Origin: Falsiroseomonas sp051433195
GTDB lineage: Bacteria > Pseudomonadota > Alphaproteobacteria > Acetobacterales > Acetobacteraceae
Direction of reading: 5' to 3'
DNA length: 64,000 nt
NCBI RefSeq assembly: GCF_051433195.1
Contig: NZ_JBHMFT010000008.1
Coordinates: forward strand, 1 to 64,000
The notes beneath the pieces are model-generated. The model was given only the letters and a program-made list of their open reading frames with translations. It did no database searches and had not been told where the DNA came from. This document shows positions 25,002 to 34,069 of the stretch, in pieces. How positions within the stretch are numbered: the first letter of the stretch is position 1; each line of letters starts with the position of its first letter. The translations under genes and the position numbers were made by a program.

Positions 25002-26783
25002 ATGAGCGAGATCGCGCAAGGCCCCGGCGGCCTGATCCCGGAGGCCGAAGTCCCGGAGATGGAGCTGCCGCACCCGCATGGCTGGTGGAGCACCTATGTC
25101 TTCAGCCAGGACGCCAAGACCATCGGCATCCAGTATTCGCTGACCGCGATCGCGATCGGGATGGTGGCGCTGGTGCTGTCCTGGCTGATCCGGCTGCAGC
25201 TCGGCTTTCCCGACACCTTCACCTTCATCGAGCCGCAGGCCTACTACCAGTTCATCACCATGCACGGTATGATCATGGTGGTGTACCTGCTGACCGCGCT
25301 GTTCCTTGGCGGCTTCGGCAACTACCTCATCCCGCTGATGCTCGGCGCGCGGGACATGGTGTTCCCCTTCGTCAACATGCTGAGCTTCTGGATCTACCTG
25401 CTGGCCGTGCTGGTCCTGGTGGCCAGCTTCTTCGTCCCCGGCGGTCCCACCGGCGCCGGATGGACCCTGTATCCGCCGCAGGCAATCCTGTCCGGCACCC
25501 CGGGGCGGGAGTGGGGCATCGTGTTGATGCTGCTCTCGCTCTGCCTGTTCATCGCCGGCTTCACCATGGGCGGTCTGAACTACGTGGTGACGGTGCTGCA
25601 GGCTCGCACCCGCGGCATGACGCTGATGCGCATGCCGCTGACGGTCTGGGGGATTTTCGTCGCCACGATCATGGCCCTGCTGGCCTTCCCGGCCCTGTTC
25701 GTCGGCGCCTTGATGATGCTGCTCGACCGCCTGATCGGCACCAGCTTCTTCATGCCGACGCTGATCGAGTTCGGCGAGCGGCTGCGCCATGGTGGCGGCA
25801 GCCCGATCCTGTTCCAGCACCTGTTCTGGTTCTTCGGCCACCCGGAGGTCTACATCGTGGCGCTGCCGGCCTTCGGCATCGTCTCCGACCTGATCAGCAC
25901 GCATGCGCGCCGCAACATCTTCGGCTACCGCATGATGGTCTGGGCAATCGTCATCATCGGCGCGCTCAGCTTCATCGTCTGGGCGCACCACATGTATGTC
26001 AGCGGCATGCATCCGTGGTTCGGATTCTTCTTCGCCACCACCACGCTGATCATCGCCATCCCGACCGCGATCAAGGTCTACAACTGGCTGCTGACGCTGT
26101 GGCGCGGCAACATCCACCTCAATACGCCGATGCTCTTCGCGCTCGGCTTCATCGTCACCTTCGTCAATGGCGGGCTCACCGGGCTGTTCCTAGGCAATGT
26201 GGTGGTGGACGTGCCGCTGTCGGACACGATGTTCGTGGTGGCGCATTTCCACATGGTGATGGGCGTCGCGCCGGTGATGGTCATCTATGGCGGGATCTAT
26301 CACTGGTACCCGAAGATCACCGGCCGGATGCTGGACGAGACCATGGGGAAGATCCACTTCTGGATCACCTTCCTCGGCGCCTATGCGATCTTCTTCCCGA
26401 TGCATTATCTCGGGCTGCTCGGCGTGCCGCGGCGCTACCACACCATCGGCGAGACCTCCTTCGTGCCGGCCTCGGCAGGTGATCTGAACGCCTTCATCAG
26501 CGTCGTCGCGCTTGTGGTGGGCGCGGCGCAGTTGCTGTTCCTGTTCAACCTGGCCTGGAGCCTGCGGCATGGTCGGCCGTCCGGGCCTAATCCCTGGCGT
26601 GCCACGACGCTGGAATGGCAGACGCCGGAAACGCCGCCGGGGCATGGCAACTGGGGCCCGGCGCTGCCCGTGGTGCATCGCTGGCCCTATGACTATTCCG
26701 TGCCCGGCGCGCCGGAGGATTTCGTGCCGCAGAACCAGGCCGATCCGCCGCCGGCGCATGAGGCGAAGGGACTTGCGACATGA
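25002..26783 (+). CDS. coxN: Cytochrome c oxidase subunit I (CoxN-like, A-family)
   Basis: A 593-residue heme-copper oxidase catalytic subunit with 12 or more membrane helices. Ligands: His88 and His417 for the low-spin heme, His415 for heme a3, His280, His329 and His330 for CuB, with the HPEVY motif (280-284) giving the His-Tyr crosslink and the D-channel glutamate. These are A-type features. It pumps protons while reducing O2 to water. The gene order II-I-III-III-IV matches the coxMNOP alternative aa3-type oxidase of Bradyrhizobium; the assignment to that clade is inference from order and subunit count. Its stop overlaps the next start. Confidence 0.92.
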   Translation: MSEIAQGPGGLIPEAEVPEMELPHPHGWWSTYVFSQDAKTIGIQYSLTAIAIGMVALVLSWLIRLQLGFPDTFTFIEPQAYYQFITMHGMIMVVYLLTALFLGGFGNYLIPLMLGARDMVFPFVNMLSFWIYLLAVLVLVASFFVPGGPTGAGWTLYPPQAILSGTPGREWGIVLMLLSLCLFIAGFTMGGLNYVVTVLQARTRGMTLMRMPLTVWGIFVATIMALLAFPALFVGALMMLLDRLIGTSFFMPTLIEFGERLRHGGGSPILFQHLFWFFGHPEVYIVALPAFGIVSDLISTHARRNIFGYRMMVWAIVIIGALSFIVWAHHMYVSGMHPWFGFFFATTTLIIAIPTAIKVYNWLLTLWRGNIHLNTPMLFALGFIVTFVNGGLTGLFLGNVVVDVPLSDTMFVVAHFHMVMGVAPVMVIYGGIYHWYPKITGRMLDETMGKIHFWITFLGAYAIFFPMHYLGLLGVPRRYHTIGETSFVPASAGDLNAFISVVALVVGAAQLLFLFNLAWSLRHGRPSGPNPWRATTLEWQTPETPPGHGNWGPALPVVHRWPYDYSVPGAPEDFVPQNQADPPPAHEAKGLAT

Positions 26784-27490
26784 CGGCGACGCTGCTGCTG
26801 CTCGGCGTGCTCGCGGCTTTCGCGGGATGGTGGCTGGTGCGGCAGGGGATCGCGAGCCGGCCGTGGCTCGAAGTGGGGCCGCTGGAGGTGGCCTCGCCGC
26901 GCGGCGCGGTGGCGCTGCCGGCGGCGAAGATCGGGCTCGGCGTGTTCATCGGCGTGGCCTCCGCACTGATGGTGCTGCTGCTCAGCGCGTATTCGATGCG
27001 GATGGCGCTGCCGGATTGGAGCCCGCCGCCGCAGCCGTGGCTGCTGTGGGTGAACACGGCGGTGCTGATTGTCGCGAGCCTGGCGCTGCAATGGGCGATG
27101 CGCGCGGTGCAGCGTGGCGACCGGCAAGCAACGGGTTCCGGCCTGCTCCTGGGCGGCGTGGCAGGCCTGGCCTTCCTCGCCGGGCAGCTTGCGGCCTGGC
27201 GGGAACTGGCGGCGGCAGGCTACGTGCCGGCCGGCAACCCGGCCGACGCCTTCTTCTATCTCATCACCGCCGTGCATGGGCTGCACCTGCTCGGCGGGCT
27301 GGTGGCGCTGGGCAGGACCGGCGCAAAGCTGCGGCGATGCGTGCCGGATGACAGGCTGCGACTGAGCGTGGAGCTCTGCGCCGCCTACTGGCACTTCCTG
27401 CTGCTGGCCTGGATCGTGCTGTTCTTCACCCTCGCCTTCTCGCCCTCGCTCGACTGGCTCGTCGCGATCTGCACCGCCCCGTTCAGGTAG
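26780..27490 (+). CDS. coxO: Cytochrome c oxidase subunit III, first copy (CoxO-like)
   Basis: A 236-residue, about seven-helix protein with the subunit III landmarks YLITAVHGLHLLGGLVALGRT and ELCAAYWHFLLLAWIVLFFTLAF (the Trp-His-Phe of the lipid-binding region). The first two helices are separated by an unusual hydrophilic link (RPWLEVGPLEVASPRG). Two different subunit III proteins in a row are characteristic of coxMNOP-type operons. ATGA overlap with coxN. Confidence 0.82.
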   Translation: MTATLLLLGVLAAFAGWWLVRQGIASRPWLEVGPLEVASPRGAVALPAAKIGLGVFIGVASALMVLLLSAYSMRMALPDWSPPPQPWLLWVNTAVLIVASLALQWAMRAVQRGDRQATGSGLLLGGVAGLAFLAGQLAAWRELAAAGYVPAGNPADAFFYLITAVHGLHLLGGLVALGRTGAKLRRCVPDDRLRLSVELCAAYWHFLLLAWIVLFFTLAFSPSLDWLVAICTAPFR

Positions 27491-27499
27491 GACCGGCCC

Positions 27500-28216
27500 A
27501 TGAAGACCGCACCGCTGGATGCCGCCGCCGCTGCCCGGCCCCTCGGCTGGCGCGGCGTGGTGGCGGACTGGTCGTCGGACCAGCGCGCCTTCAAGGGGGC
27601 GTCCTGGGGGAAGATCATGATGTGGATCTTCCTGGTCAGCGACACCTTCATCTTTGCCTGTTTCCTGGTGGCCTACATGACGGTGCGGGCCTCCACCACC
27701 ATCCCCTGGCCGAACCCCAGCGAGGTCTTCGCGCTGGAGGTGGCGGGCACCAATTTCCCGCTGCTGCTCATCGCCATCATGACCTTCGTGCTGATCAGCA
27801 GCAGCGGCACCATGGCCATGGCGGTGAACTACGCCTATCGCCGCGACCGGAGGAAGACCGCGGCGCTGATCCTGCTGACTGCATTGTTCGGAGCCGCCTT
27901 CGTCGGGATGCAGGCCTTCGAGTGGTCGAAGCTGATCCACGAGGGCGCCAGGCCATGGGAGAACCCCTGGGGTGCCCCGCAATTCGGCGCGGCCTTCTTC
28001 ACCATCACGGGCTTCCACGGCACGCACGTGACGATCGGCGTGATCATGCTTGTCATCGTCGCGCGCAAGGTCTGGCGGGGTGATTTCGATCATGGGCGGC
28101 CCGGCGGCCTCACCGGACGCAGGGGCCGCTACGAGATGGTGGAGATCGCCGGCCTCTACTGGCACTTCGTGGACCTGGTCTGGGTCTTCATCTTCGCGCT
28201 GTTCTATCTTTGGTAG
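27500..28216 (+). CDS. coxP: Cytochrome c oxidase subunit III, second copy (CoxP-like)
   Basis: A 238-residue subunit III with MMWIFLVSDTFIFACFLVAYM, GMQAFEWSKLIHEG (the conserved Glu-Trp) and ITGFHGTHVTIGVIML then GLYWHFVDLVWVFIFALFYLW at the C-terminus. This is the more canonical of the two copies. It lies 9 bases after coxO and 10 before the subunit IV gene. Confidence 0.88.
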   Translation: MKTAPLDAAAAARPLGWRGVVADWSSDQRAFKGASWGKIMMWIFLVSDTFIFACFLVAYMTVRASTTIPWPNPSEVFALEVAGTNFPLLLIAIMTFVLISSSGTMAMAVNYAYRRDRRKTAALILLTALFGAAFVGMQAFEWSKLIHEGARPWENPWGAPQFGAAFFTITGFHGTHVTIGVIMLVIVARKVWRGDFDHGRPGGLTGRRGRYEMVEIAGLYWHFVDLVWVFIFALFYLW

Positions 28217-28226
28217 GAGACGACCC

Positions 28227-28577
28227 ATGGAGGCGACCCACGCCACCACACCGGCGGCGACTCCTGAAGGCCAGCAGCACCCGGTCCGCATCTACCTTGT
28301 GGTCTGGGGCTGGCTGTTCGTCCTCAGCCTGTTCTCCTACCTGGTGGATTACTTCCAGTTCCAGGGCCTGCTGCGCTGGACGCTGATCCTGCTGTTCATG
28401 GGCCTGAAGGCCGGGCTGATCGTCGCCGTCTTCATGCATATGGCGTGGGAGCGGCTCGCGCTCGCCTACGCCATCCTGCTGCCGCCGGTTGCGGTCCTGG
28501 TCTTCGCCGCGCTGATGCTCATCGAATCCGACTACACGCTGTGGATGCGTCGGACCTTCCTCGGGACGGGAGACTGA
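28227..28577 (+). CDS. Cytochrome c oxidase subunit IV family protein, 116 aa
   Basis: Three hydrophobic segments with the core pattern FMGLKAGLIVAVFMHMAWERL, which fits prokaryotic cytochrome oxidase subunit IV (CoxF/CyoD-like, a helix with M-x-L-K and MH). It stabilises the complex rather than carrying cofactors. An AGGAG lies before the Met. It is immediately followed by two very short frames. Confidence 0.82.
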   Translation: MEATHATTPAATPEGQQHPVRIYLVVWGWLFVLSLFSYLVDYFQFQGLLRWTLILLFMGLKAGLIVAVFMHMAWERLALAYAILLPPVAVLVFAALMLIESDYTLWMRRTFLGTGD

Positions 28578-28613
28578 TATGGCAATGCACGTCGTCAGGA
28601 TCGGGAGGATCGC

Positions 28614-28727
28614 GTGACACGCGCCCCGCCGGTCCGGCGGCTCAGCAACCGGGCCATCATCGGGCTTGGCCTTGCGCTCTGCATCCTGGTCGCGGTTGTG
28701 CTGGCCTGGCTGTTCGGCGCCGTCTGA
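28614..28727 (+). CDS. Single-membrane-helix small protein, 37 aa
   Basis: GTG start with GGGAGG about eight bases upstream; the protein has a basic N-terminus (TRAPPVRRLSNR) and one hydrophobic helix (IIGLGLALCILVAVVLAWLF). It follows the oxidase subunit IV gene by 36 bases on the same strand. Small single-helix proteins are common accessory subunits of terminal oxidases, so it may belong to the complex. A 12-codon frame (28579-28617) between the two overlaps its start. Confidence 0.5.
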   Translation: MTRAPPVRRLSNRAIIGLGLALCILVAVVLAWLFGAV

Positions 28728-28783
28728 CTGCCGTGCGGCCAGCCCCGTGACTTGCGCCGGAACGCCGCGCTAGAACCCGCTTC

Positions 28784-30223
28784 ATGCTGGATGCCGCAAA
28801 CGCCCCCACGGGCGTCCCCGCTGGGCTCAACGCGCTGGAGGCGCGCCTTCGCCAGGATCTTGGCTGGCTGGAACTGCCGGCCAGGCCCTGGGTGCCTCCG
28901 CGGCGCCATGCGGGGCAGGACGTCACGGATGTGGTGGTGATCGGTGGCGGCATGTGCGGGCTGGTCGCCGCCGTGGCGCTGCGCCTGCTCGGCATCGACA
29001 ACATTCGCGTGCTGGACCGGGCGGCGGCGGGGCAGGAAGGCCCCTGGGTGACCTATGCGCGGATGGAAACCCTGCGCTCCCCGAAGACGCTCACCGGACC
29101 GGCGCTGGACCTGCCGGCGCTGACCTTCCGGGCCTGGCACGAGGCGCAGCACGGGCCGGCCGCCTTCGCCGCGATGGGGAAGATCCCGCGCGGCATGTGG
29201 ATGGACTACCTGGTCTGGTACCGGCGCGTCATGGGCATCGAGGTCGAGAACGGCGTCGAGGTCACGCTGATCCGGCCGGAGACGGAGGCGTTGTTCACGC
29301 TGGAGACCAGCGCCGGCCGCATCCCGTGCCGCCGCGTGGTGCTGGCGACCGGGCGCGATGGGCTGGGCAGTGCCTGGCTGCCGGAGATCGCCGCCCTGCT
29401 GCCCCCTGCCCTGCGCGCGCATTCGCGCGACGACATCGACTTCGCCGCCCTGGCCGGCAAGCGGGTCGGCGTCGTCGGCGCTGGCGCCTCGGCCATGGAC
29501 AATGCTGCGGCGGCGCTGGAGGCCGGCTGCGCCCGGCTCGACCTGCTGGTACGGCGACCGGCGCTGCCGTGGGTGAACAAGTTCACCGGCATCGGCAGCC
29601 CCGGCGTGGTGCATGGTTTCGCCGGCCTGCCGGACGACTGGAAGTGGCGCTTCCTGAACCTGGTGCTGCGCAGCCAGACGCCACCGCCGCGCGACAGCAC
29701 CCTGCGCGTCTCCCGCCATCCGCACGCGCATCTACACCTGGCAAGCCCGGTCCAGGATCTCACGGTGCAGGACGGCGTGATCCGGCTGGAGACTCCCGCA
29801 AAGGTGCTGGAGCTTGATTTCCTGATCTTCGCCACCGGCTTCCGCGTCGCCTTCGAGACGCGCCCGGAACTGGCGTTGCTCGCGCCCTATATCCGCTTTT
29901 GGGGCGACCGCTTCCAGCCTGCGAAGGGCGAGGAGAACGAGGAGCTTTCGGCCTCGCCCGACCTCGACGCCGCCTTCGCCTTCCAGGAGAAGGTGCCGGG
30001 CACCTGCCCTGCCCTCGCCCGGCTGCACTGCTTCAACTATCCGGCGACGCTGAGCCACGGCAAGCTCTCGGGTGATATCCCGGCCGTCAGTGCCGGGGCG
30101 CAGCGGCTGGCGCAGGGCATCGCGCGTGCGTTTTTCGTTGAGGATCGCGACATCCACTACGCCACGCTGGAAGCCTATGAGACGCCCGAGCTTCTGGGCG
30201 ACGAGTGGCCCGACCGGTCGTGA
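28784..30223 (+). CDS. FMO-like NAD(P)/FAD-dependent flavoprotein
   Basis: A 479-residue protein with VVVIGGGMCGLVAAVALRLL as FAD motif (about 49-68), GPWVTYARMETLRSPKTLTG in place of the FMO fingerprint, a second dinucleotide motif GVVGAGASAMDNAAAAL near residue 230 and LIFATGFRV. It is organised like flavin monooxygenases for small molecules. It precedes two CMD-fold genes on the same strand; the TIGR04029/04030 CMD pair is often found with flavin monooxygenase and peptide-type uptake systems, so a shared pathway is plausible. Confidence 0.85.
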   Translation: MLDAANAPTGVPAGLNALEARLRQDLGWLELPARPWVPPRRHAGQDVTDVVVIGGGMCGLVAAVALRLLGIDNIRVLDRAAAGQEGPWVTYARMETLRSPKTLTGPALDLPALTFRAWHEAQHGPAAFAAMGKIPRGMWMDYLVWYRRVMGIEVENGVEVTLIRPETEALFTLETSAGRIPCRRVVLATGRDGLGSAWLPEIAALLPPALRAHSRDDIDFAALAGKRVGVVGAGASAMDNAAAALEAGCARLDLLVRRPALPWVNKFTGIGSPGVVHGFAGLPDDWKWRFLNLVLRSQTPPPRDSTLRVSRHPHAHLHLASPVQDLTVQDGVIRLETPAKVLELDFLIFATGFRVAFETRPELALLAPYIRFWGDRFQPAKGEENEELSASPDLDAAFAFQEKVPGTCPALARLHCFNYPATLSHGKLSGDIPAVSAGAQRLAQGIARAFFVEDRDIHYATLEAYETPELLGDEWPDRS

Positions 30224-30237
30224 GAGGAGAGACAGGC

Positions 30238-30699
30238 TTGCCCGACCTCATCGACAGCCTCCTCGGCCTCGCGCCGGACAGCAAGCTGGGGGCACTGCGC
30301 CGCCGGCGGCCGGAGGCGCTGCGCCATGCCGAGGGCGCGCATCGCGAATTGCTGCTGCCGGAGGATCCGGGCGGGCTGAGCCGGGCCGACCGCGCCGCCC
30401 TGGCACTGCGCGTGGCGCGACGGGAGGGCGATGCGGCGCTGGCCGCGCATTACCAGGGCCTGCTGGATGCGGCCGGTGGTGTTCCCGAGGATGATGCGCG
30501 GCTGGCTGCGCTGCTGTGCTACGCGGACACAGTGGCGGCGGCGCCCGAGGAGACCTCGCGCGACGATATCGACGGGCTGGTGGCGCTTGGCCTGTCCTCG
30601 CGCGACATCGTGGCGGCCACGCAGCTCATCGCCTTCGTGCCCTACCAGGTGCGCGTCATCGCCGGGCTGCGCGCGATGCTGGAGGAGACGACGCTATGA
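30238..30699 (+). CDS. CMD-domain protein (Avi_7170-type), 153 aa
   Basis: A helical carboxymuconolactone-decarboxylase-like protein matching the Avi_7170 (TIGR04029) type: PDLIDSLLGLAPDSKLGALRR at the start and LGLSSRDIVAATQLIAFVPY near the end. It lacks the CxxC of active alkylhydroperoxidases. A TTG start at 30238 is chosen because GAGAGGAGAG lies just upstream and removes a 30-base overlap. Its end overlaps the next gene (ATGA), and the two proteins are normally encoded as a pair. Confidence 0.75.
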   Translation: MPDLIDSLLGLAPDSKLGALRRRRPEALRHAEGAHRELLLPEDPGGLSRADRAALALRVARREGDAALAAHYQGLLDAAGGVPEDDARLAALLCYADTVAAAPEETSRDDIDGLVALGLSSRDIVAATQLIAFVPYQVRVIAGLRAMLEETTL

Positions 30700-31265
30700 G
30701 CCGCTTCACGCTGAAGCCTGTCGGCTGGCGCCCGCGCCTCGCCCCGGTGAAGGCCGAGAGCGCGACGCCGGCGCAGCTTGCCGCGTTGGAAGCCTGCCCG
30801 CCGGCGCAGCGGCGTTCGACCTATTTCCTGACGCTGGCGCATGACCCGGGCTCGCTTGGCGAGCGCGGCGCGCTGTTCAACATCGTCATGTACGCCGAAG
30901 GCGGCCTGCCGCGCGCGGACCGGGAGCTGTCGACGGCGGTCGTCTCGATGGTGAATGGCTGCGTCTTCTGCACCTCCGTCCATGCCAGGCGCTTCGTCGA
31001 GTTGACCGAGGACGAGCCGGCGATGCAGCGCCTGCTGGACGAGGGCTGGGCGGGTGAGTCGGACCCGCGCCGGAAGGCGATCGCCGATTTCACGGAGGCG
31101 CTGACGCGTGCGCCGGGACAGGTGACGTCCGCGCATCTGGCCCCGCTGCGCGCGGCGGGGCTGGATGAGTTGGAGATTCTCGACCTGATCCACTCCGTCG
31201 CAATGTTCGCCAATGCCAACCGGCTGATGCTGACGCTGGGCGATCCGCTGCTGCCGCGGGGCTGA
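30696..31265 (+). CDS. Alkylhydroperoxidase-domain protein (Avi_7169-type)
   Basis: A 189-residue AhpD-like protein whose redox centre CVFCTSVHARRF has the Cys-x-x-Cys and the third His of the CMD/AhpD family. FNIVMYAEGGLPRADRELSTAVVSM and SVAMFANANRLML match the Avi_7169 (TIGR04030) type. It is predicted to reduce peroxides or act in a pathway-linked decarboxylation. The gene is followed by a hairpin terminator. Confidence 0.82.
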   Translation: MSRFTLKPVGWRPRLAPVKAESATPAQLAALEACPPAQRRSTYFLTLAHDPGSLGERGALFNIVMYAEGGLPRADRELSTAVVSMVNGCVFCTSVHARRFVELTEDEPAMQRLLDEGWAGESDPRRKAIADFTEALTRAPGQVTSAHLAPLRAAGLDELEILDLIHSVAMFANANRLMLTLGDPLLPRG

Positions 31266-31301
31266 CAAGGCGGGTCGGCAGCGCCCGGCCCCCTCACCCA
31301 A

Positions 31302-31329
31302 CCCTCTGCCCCCATCCGGGGGGAGAGGG
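31302..31329. terminator. Bidirectional hairpin between convergent genes
   Basis: The arms CCCTCT-g-CCCCC (31302-31313) and GGGGG-g-AGAGGG (31318-31329) pair with one mismatch around an ATCC loop. It lies between the AhpD-like gene (+) and the Bug-type gene (-). The stem is GC-rich with no long U tract. A similar CCCTC...GAGGG hairpin is frequent between genes in this bacterial group. Confidence 0.65.
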
Positions 31330-31343
31330 CTCTTGCGGGTACC

Positions 31344-32321
31344 TCAGTTCACCTTCGCGCCGGAGATGCGCACCAGTTCGGCGTGGCTGGCCATTTCCTC
31401 GCGCAGATATTGCGCCAGGCGCTCCGGCGCGCCGCCGCCGTCCAACGCCATGCCGGCACCTTCCAGGCGGCGCCGCGCCTCGGGGTCGCCCAGGATATCG
31501 TTGGCCAGCGCATTTAGCCGCGACACGATCGTCGTATCCGCCCCGCGCGGCAGCATCAGGCAGAACCAGGTGCCGAAGGCCAGGCCGGGCATCCCGAGTT
31601 CGGCCGCCGTCGGCACGTCCGGCAACTGCGGCACGCGATTGGGCGACACCACCGCCAGGGCTCGCGCGCGGCCGCCGGTGACCAGCGGCTGGGCGCCGGT
31701 GACCAGGTTGAACATCGCCTGGATGCGCCCGGCGATCAGGTCCGTGGTCGCCGCTGCCGGCGCGGCATAGGGCACATGGGTCAACCGCGTGCCGCTGCGC
31801 TGCCCGTACAACTCCGCCGCCAGGTGCATGGAGGAGCCGTTGCCGGTGGTGCCGTGGTTGATGGCGCCCGGATTTGCCTTGGCGTAGGCGGTGAACTCAG
31901 CAAGGCTCTGCGCCAGGAAGTCGTTGTTGACGATCAGGATGTTCGGCACGCTGCCGAGCAGCACCACCGGCACGAAGTCGCGCTGCGGGTCGAACGGCAT
32001 GTCGCTGTACATGGCCGGGTTCGTCGCCATGGTGCCGGCCCAGGTCCACAGGATGGTGTAGCCATCCGGCGCCGCGCGGGCCGCCGCGGTGGCACCGACA
32101 TTGCCGGCGGCGCCTCCCCGGTTCTCGATGATCACGCGCTGCGGCAGGCGCTTCTCCATCTCCTGGGCGAAGATGCGGGCCAGATTGTCCGCGGTGCCGG
32201 CGCCACCGGGGGCGGGCACGATGATGCGGATGGTGCGCGATGGCCAATCGCCCTGAGCCCTGGCTGGCGCCGCCATGGCCAGGGCGGAGCTGGCCAGCAG
32301 GATGCGGCGGGAAATCGTCAT
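31344..32321 (-). CDS. Tripartite tricarboxylate transporter-type substrate-binding protein (Bug/TctC)
   Basis: A 325-residue periplasmic protein with a signal peptide ISRRILLASSALAMAAPARA, then RTIRIIVPAPGGAGTADNLARIFAQ, VIIENRGGAAGNVGATAAARA and the GYTILW strand, the usual Bug landmarks. Bug proteins capture carboxylates for TctAB-type membrane partners. No tctA or tctB is encoded near it, so it is an orphan; this is common in Acetobacteraceae. Confidence 0.88.
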   Translation of the reverse strand: MTISRRILLASSALAMAAPARAQGDWPSRTIRIIVPAPGGAGTADNLARIFAQEMEKRLPQRVIIENRGGAAGNVGATAAARAAPDGYTILWTWAGTMATNPAMYSDMPFDPQRDFVPVVLLGSVPNILIVNNDFLAQSLAEFTAYAKANPGAINHGTTGNGSSMHLAAELYGQRSGTRLTHVPYAAPAAATTDLIAGRIQAMFNLVTGAQPLVTGGRARALAVVSPNRVPQLPDVPTAAELGMPGLAFGTWFCLMLPRGADTTIVSRLNALANDILGDPEARRRLEGAGMALDGGGAPERLAQYLREEMASHAELVRISGAKVN

Positions 32322-32447
32322 GTCTCCAATCCTCCGTTGCCGGAAGCCTAGGCGATCCCGCTGCCGGAGCAAGCCGCAAGCGCTTCCCGCCCCGGCCAGC
32401 GGGTGCGAGGCTGCGCCATGCGGCGGATGGATGGATGACATGCCTGG

Positions 32448-33455
32448 ATGGACCAAAACCCCGTGCGGATGCGCGTGCTCGGCGCCGACGCCATCGGTCC
32501 GGCCGAAGCCATCCTGGCCGCGTCGCGCGGGCATGACGTGGCACTGTGGTCGCCCTCCGGCCGTGGCACGGCGGGCATTGCCGGAACGCTGACCGCGGAG
32601 GGGGCGCTGGACCGTACCGTGCCGGTGCGTGTCGCCCACGGGCTGGCGGCGGCGCTTCAGGGCGCGGAGGTCGCCCTGCTCACCGTGCCCGCCTATGCGC
32701 TGGCCGACCTGCTGCCGCGTATCGCGGCGGCGGCGCCACGCAGCCTGCTGCTTTCGATGGCGCCGGCCGCCGCGCTGGCGCCGCTGGCCTACGAGACGAT
32801 GCGAGGGTCGCTGGGCCCGCGCGCGCTGGTCGGGGCGATGGCGACCACGCCGATGACGGCGTGTCGCATCGCACCGGACCGGGTGCGCATCCCCGGCATT
32901 CGTGCCGCGGTGGATGTGGCCGCCGTGCCGTCCAGCACGGCGGCGGAGATTGCGGTGCTGGCGACGGCGCTGTTCGGCCGCGGCTATCCCAGGGCGCCGA
33001 ATATCCTGCAGCCCGCGCTGGCCAACGCCACGCGGATCGAGCGTGGCGAGGCCTGGTCGCAGTACGAGTTGATGACCGAGGCTTCCTGCCGCCTTCGGGC
33101 TGGAGGTGCCGCCCTGGCGGAGTCCCTGCATCGCGCCAGCGTCCCCCGGGGGCCGCTGCACGAGATGGGCCAGGCGGTCGCCGCGACCGGCCGCGTTGTC
33201 GCCGGCCCGCCCAGTATGGAAACGCGCTACGTGACGGAGGACGTGCCGGATGGCTTGGCCTTCTACCTGTGGCTCGCCGGGGGCTGTGGCATCGCGATGC
33301 CGGGGACGGAGGCGACTGTGACGCTGCTGGAGACGCTTTGGCACCGCGACCTGCGGGGCAACGCGCTGCTGGCGCCGCTGGCTGGGCGGTATCTGGAGGC
33401 GATGCTGCGCGACGGCGTCGGCCGCTGCGCATCAGGCGGGCCGCGCATAAAGTAA
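32448..33455 (+). CDS. Opine (octopine)-dehydrogenase-like NAD(P)-binding protein
   Basis: A 335-residue protein with Rossmann start MRVLGADAIGPAEAILAASRGHDVALW, middle LVGAMATTPMTACRIAPDRVRIPGI and C-terminal opine-dehydrogenase-type helical domain (NILQPALANATRIERGEAW, ETRYVTEDVPDGLAFYLWLA). The nucleotide motif is unusual, GADAIG instead of GxGxxG, and could reduce NAD binding. The protein otherwise has family length. ATG 32448 or 32469 could start it. Divergent from the Bug-type gene, so it may share a regulator or pathway. Confidence 0.72.
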   Translation: MDQNPVRMRVLGADAIGPAEAILAASRGHDVALWSPSGRGTAGIAGTLTAEGALDRTVPVRVAHGLAAALQGAEVALLTVPAYALADLLPRIAAAAPRSLLLSMAPAAALAPLAYETMRGSLGPRALVGAMATTPMTACRIAPDRVRIPGIRAAVDVAAVPSSTAAEIAVLATALFGRGYPRAPNILQPALANATRIERGEAWSQYELMTEASCRLRAGGAALAESLHRASVPRGPLHEMGQAVAATGRVVAGPPSMETRYVTEDVPDGLAFYLWLAGGCGIAMPGTEATVTLLETLWHRDLRGNALLAPLAGRYLEAMLRDGVGRCASGGPRIK

Positions 33456-33557
33456 CGGGGCTGGTACTCCGCGGGCGTGCAGGCGGCACGGCTTCCGTCG
33501 ATCCAGCCGAATTGACGACCTGCAAGCCACCCGTCGCAGTCTACTCGAGACGCGTGT

Positions 33558-34069
33558 TGTGCCCTTTGCAGCCGGCGGCAGCCAGGACGTGGTGGCACGG
33601 CTTTCGTGCGGGAGGCGCCGCAGACCGACAGCCAGAATGGCGAGGTCGAGAACCGGGCCGGTGCGGGCGGAAAGCCTCGGGCGGAGTCCGTGGCGTGCGC
33701 TGCACCTGATGGCACCACATGTTGGCCCACCACCATTTGACAATTGACCATCTCGGGGCTGTAGGCTGCCGGCTATCCTACAACCCGATCGTCGACCTCG
33801 CGCCCATCCTGCACCGGTCGAACCGCCAAGTGGCGCTGCTGGTGGCGCCTGACCGGCCGGTGGTCGACGTGGGCACGCTGCGTGAACCGCGCAGGCGCCG
33901 GCCACAGCCCCTGCCCTACGCCAGCACCGGCATGCGCACCGAGACGCGCTTCCTGGCCATCGCTAATGTACCAACAATGATCAGGGCCCGCGTCATGGAT
34001 TTCGAGGCTTCGATGTGGACTGGCCTTGCTGCCCCCGCGGCCCCACCGGCGCCGGCCGGCGAGCGCTGA
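33558..34069 (+). pseudogene. Bug/TctC substrate-binding protein remnant
   Basis: Pieces in different frames follow the Bug order: VPFAAGGSQDVVARL (33558 on), NGEVENRAGAGGK (about 33634-33672), YNPIVDLAPILHRSNRQVAL then LVAPDRPVVDVGTL (33780-33880), YASTGMRTETRF (33916-33951) and MDFEASMWTGLAAPAAPPAP (33996-34050). The distance between pieces is shorter than in an intact gene (about 980 bp), so both frameshifts and internal deletions have occurred. It is unlikely to be expressed as a functional protein. Confidence 0.7.

Noticed and set aside
28579..28617. 12-codon frame between the oxidase subunit IV gene and the small membrane protein
   Set aside because: Too short to support as a gene; could be a leader but without evidence.
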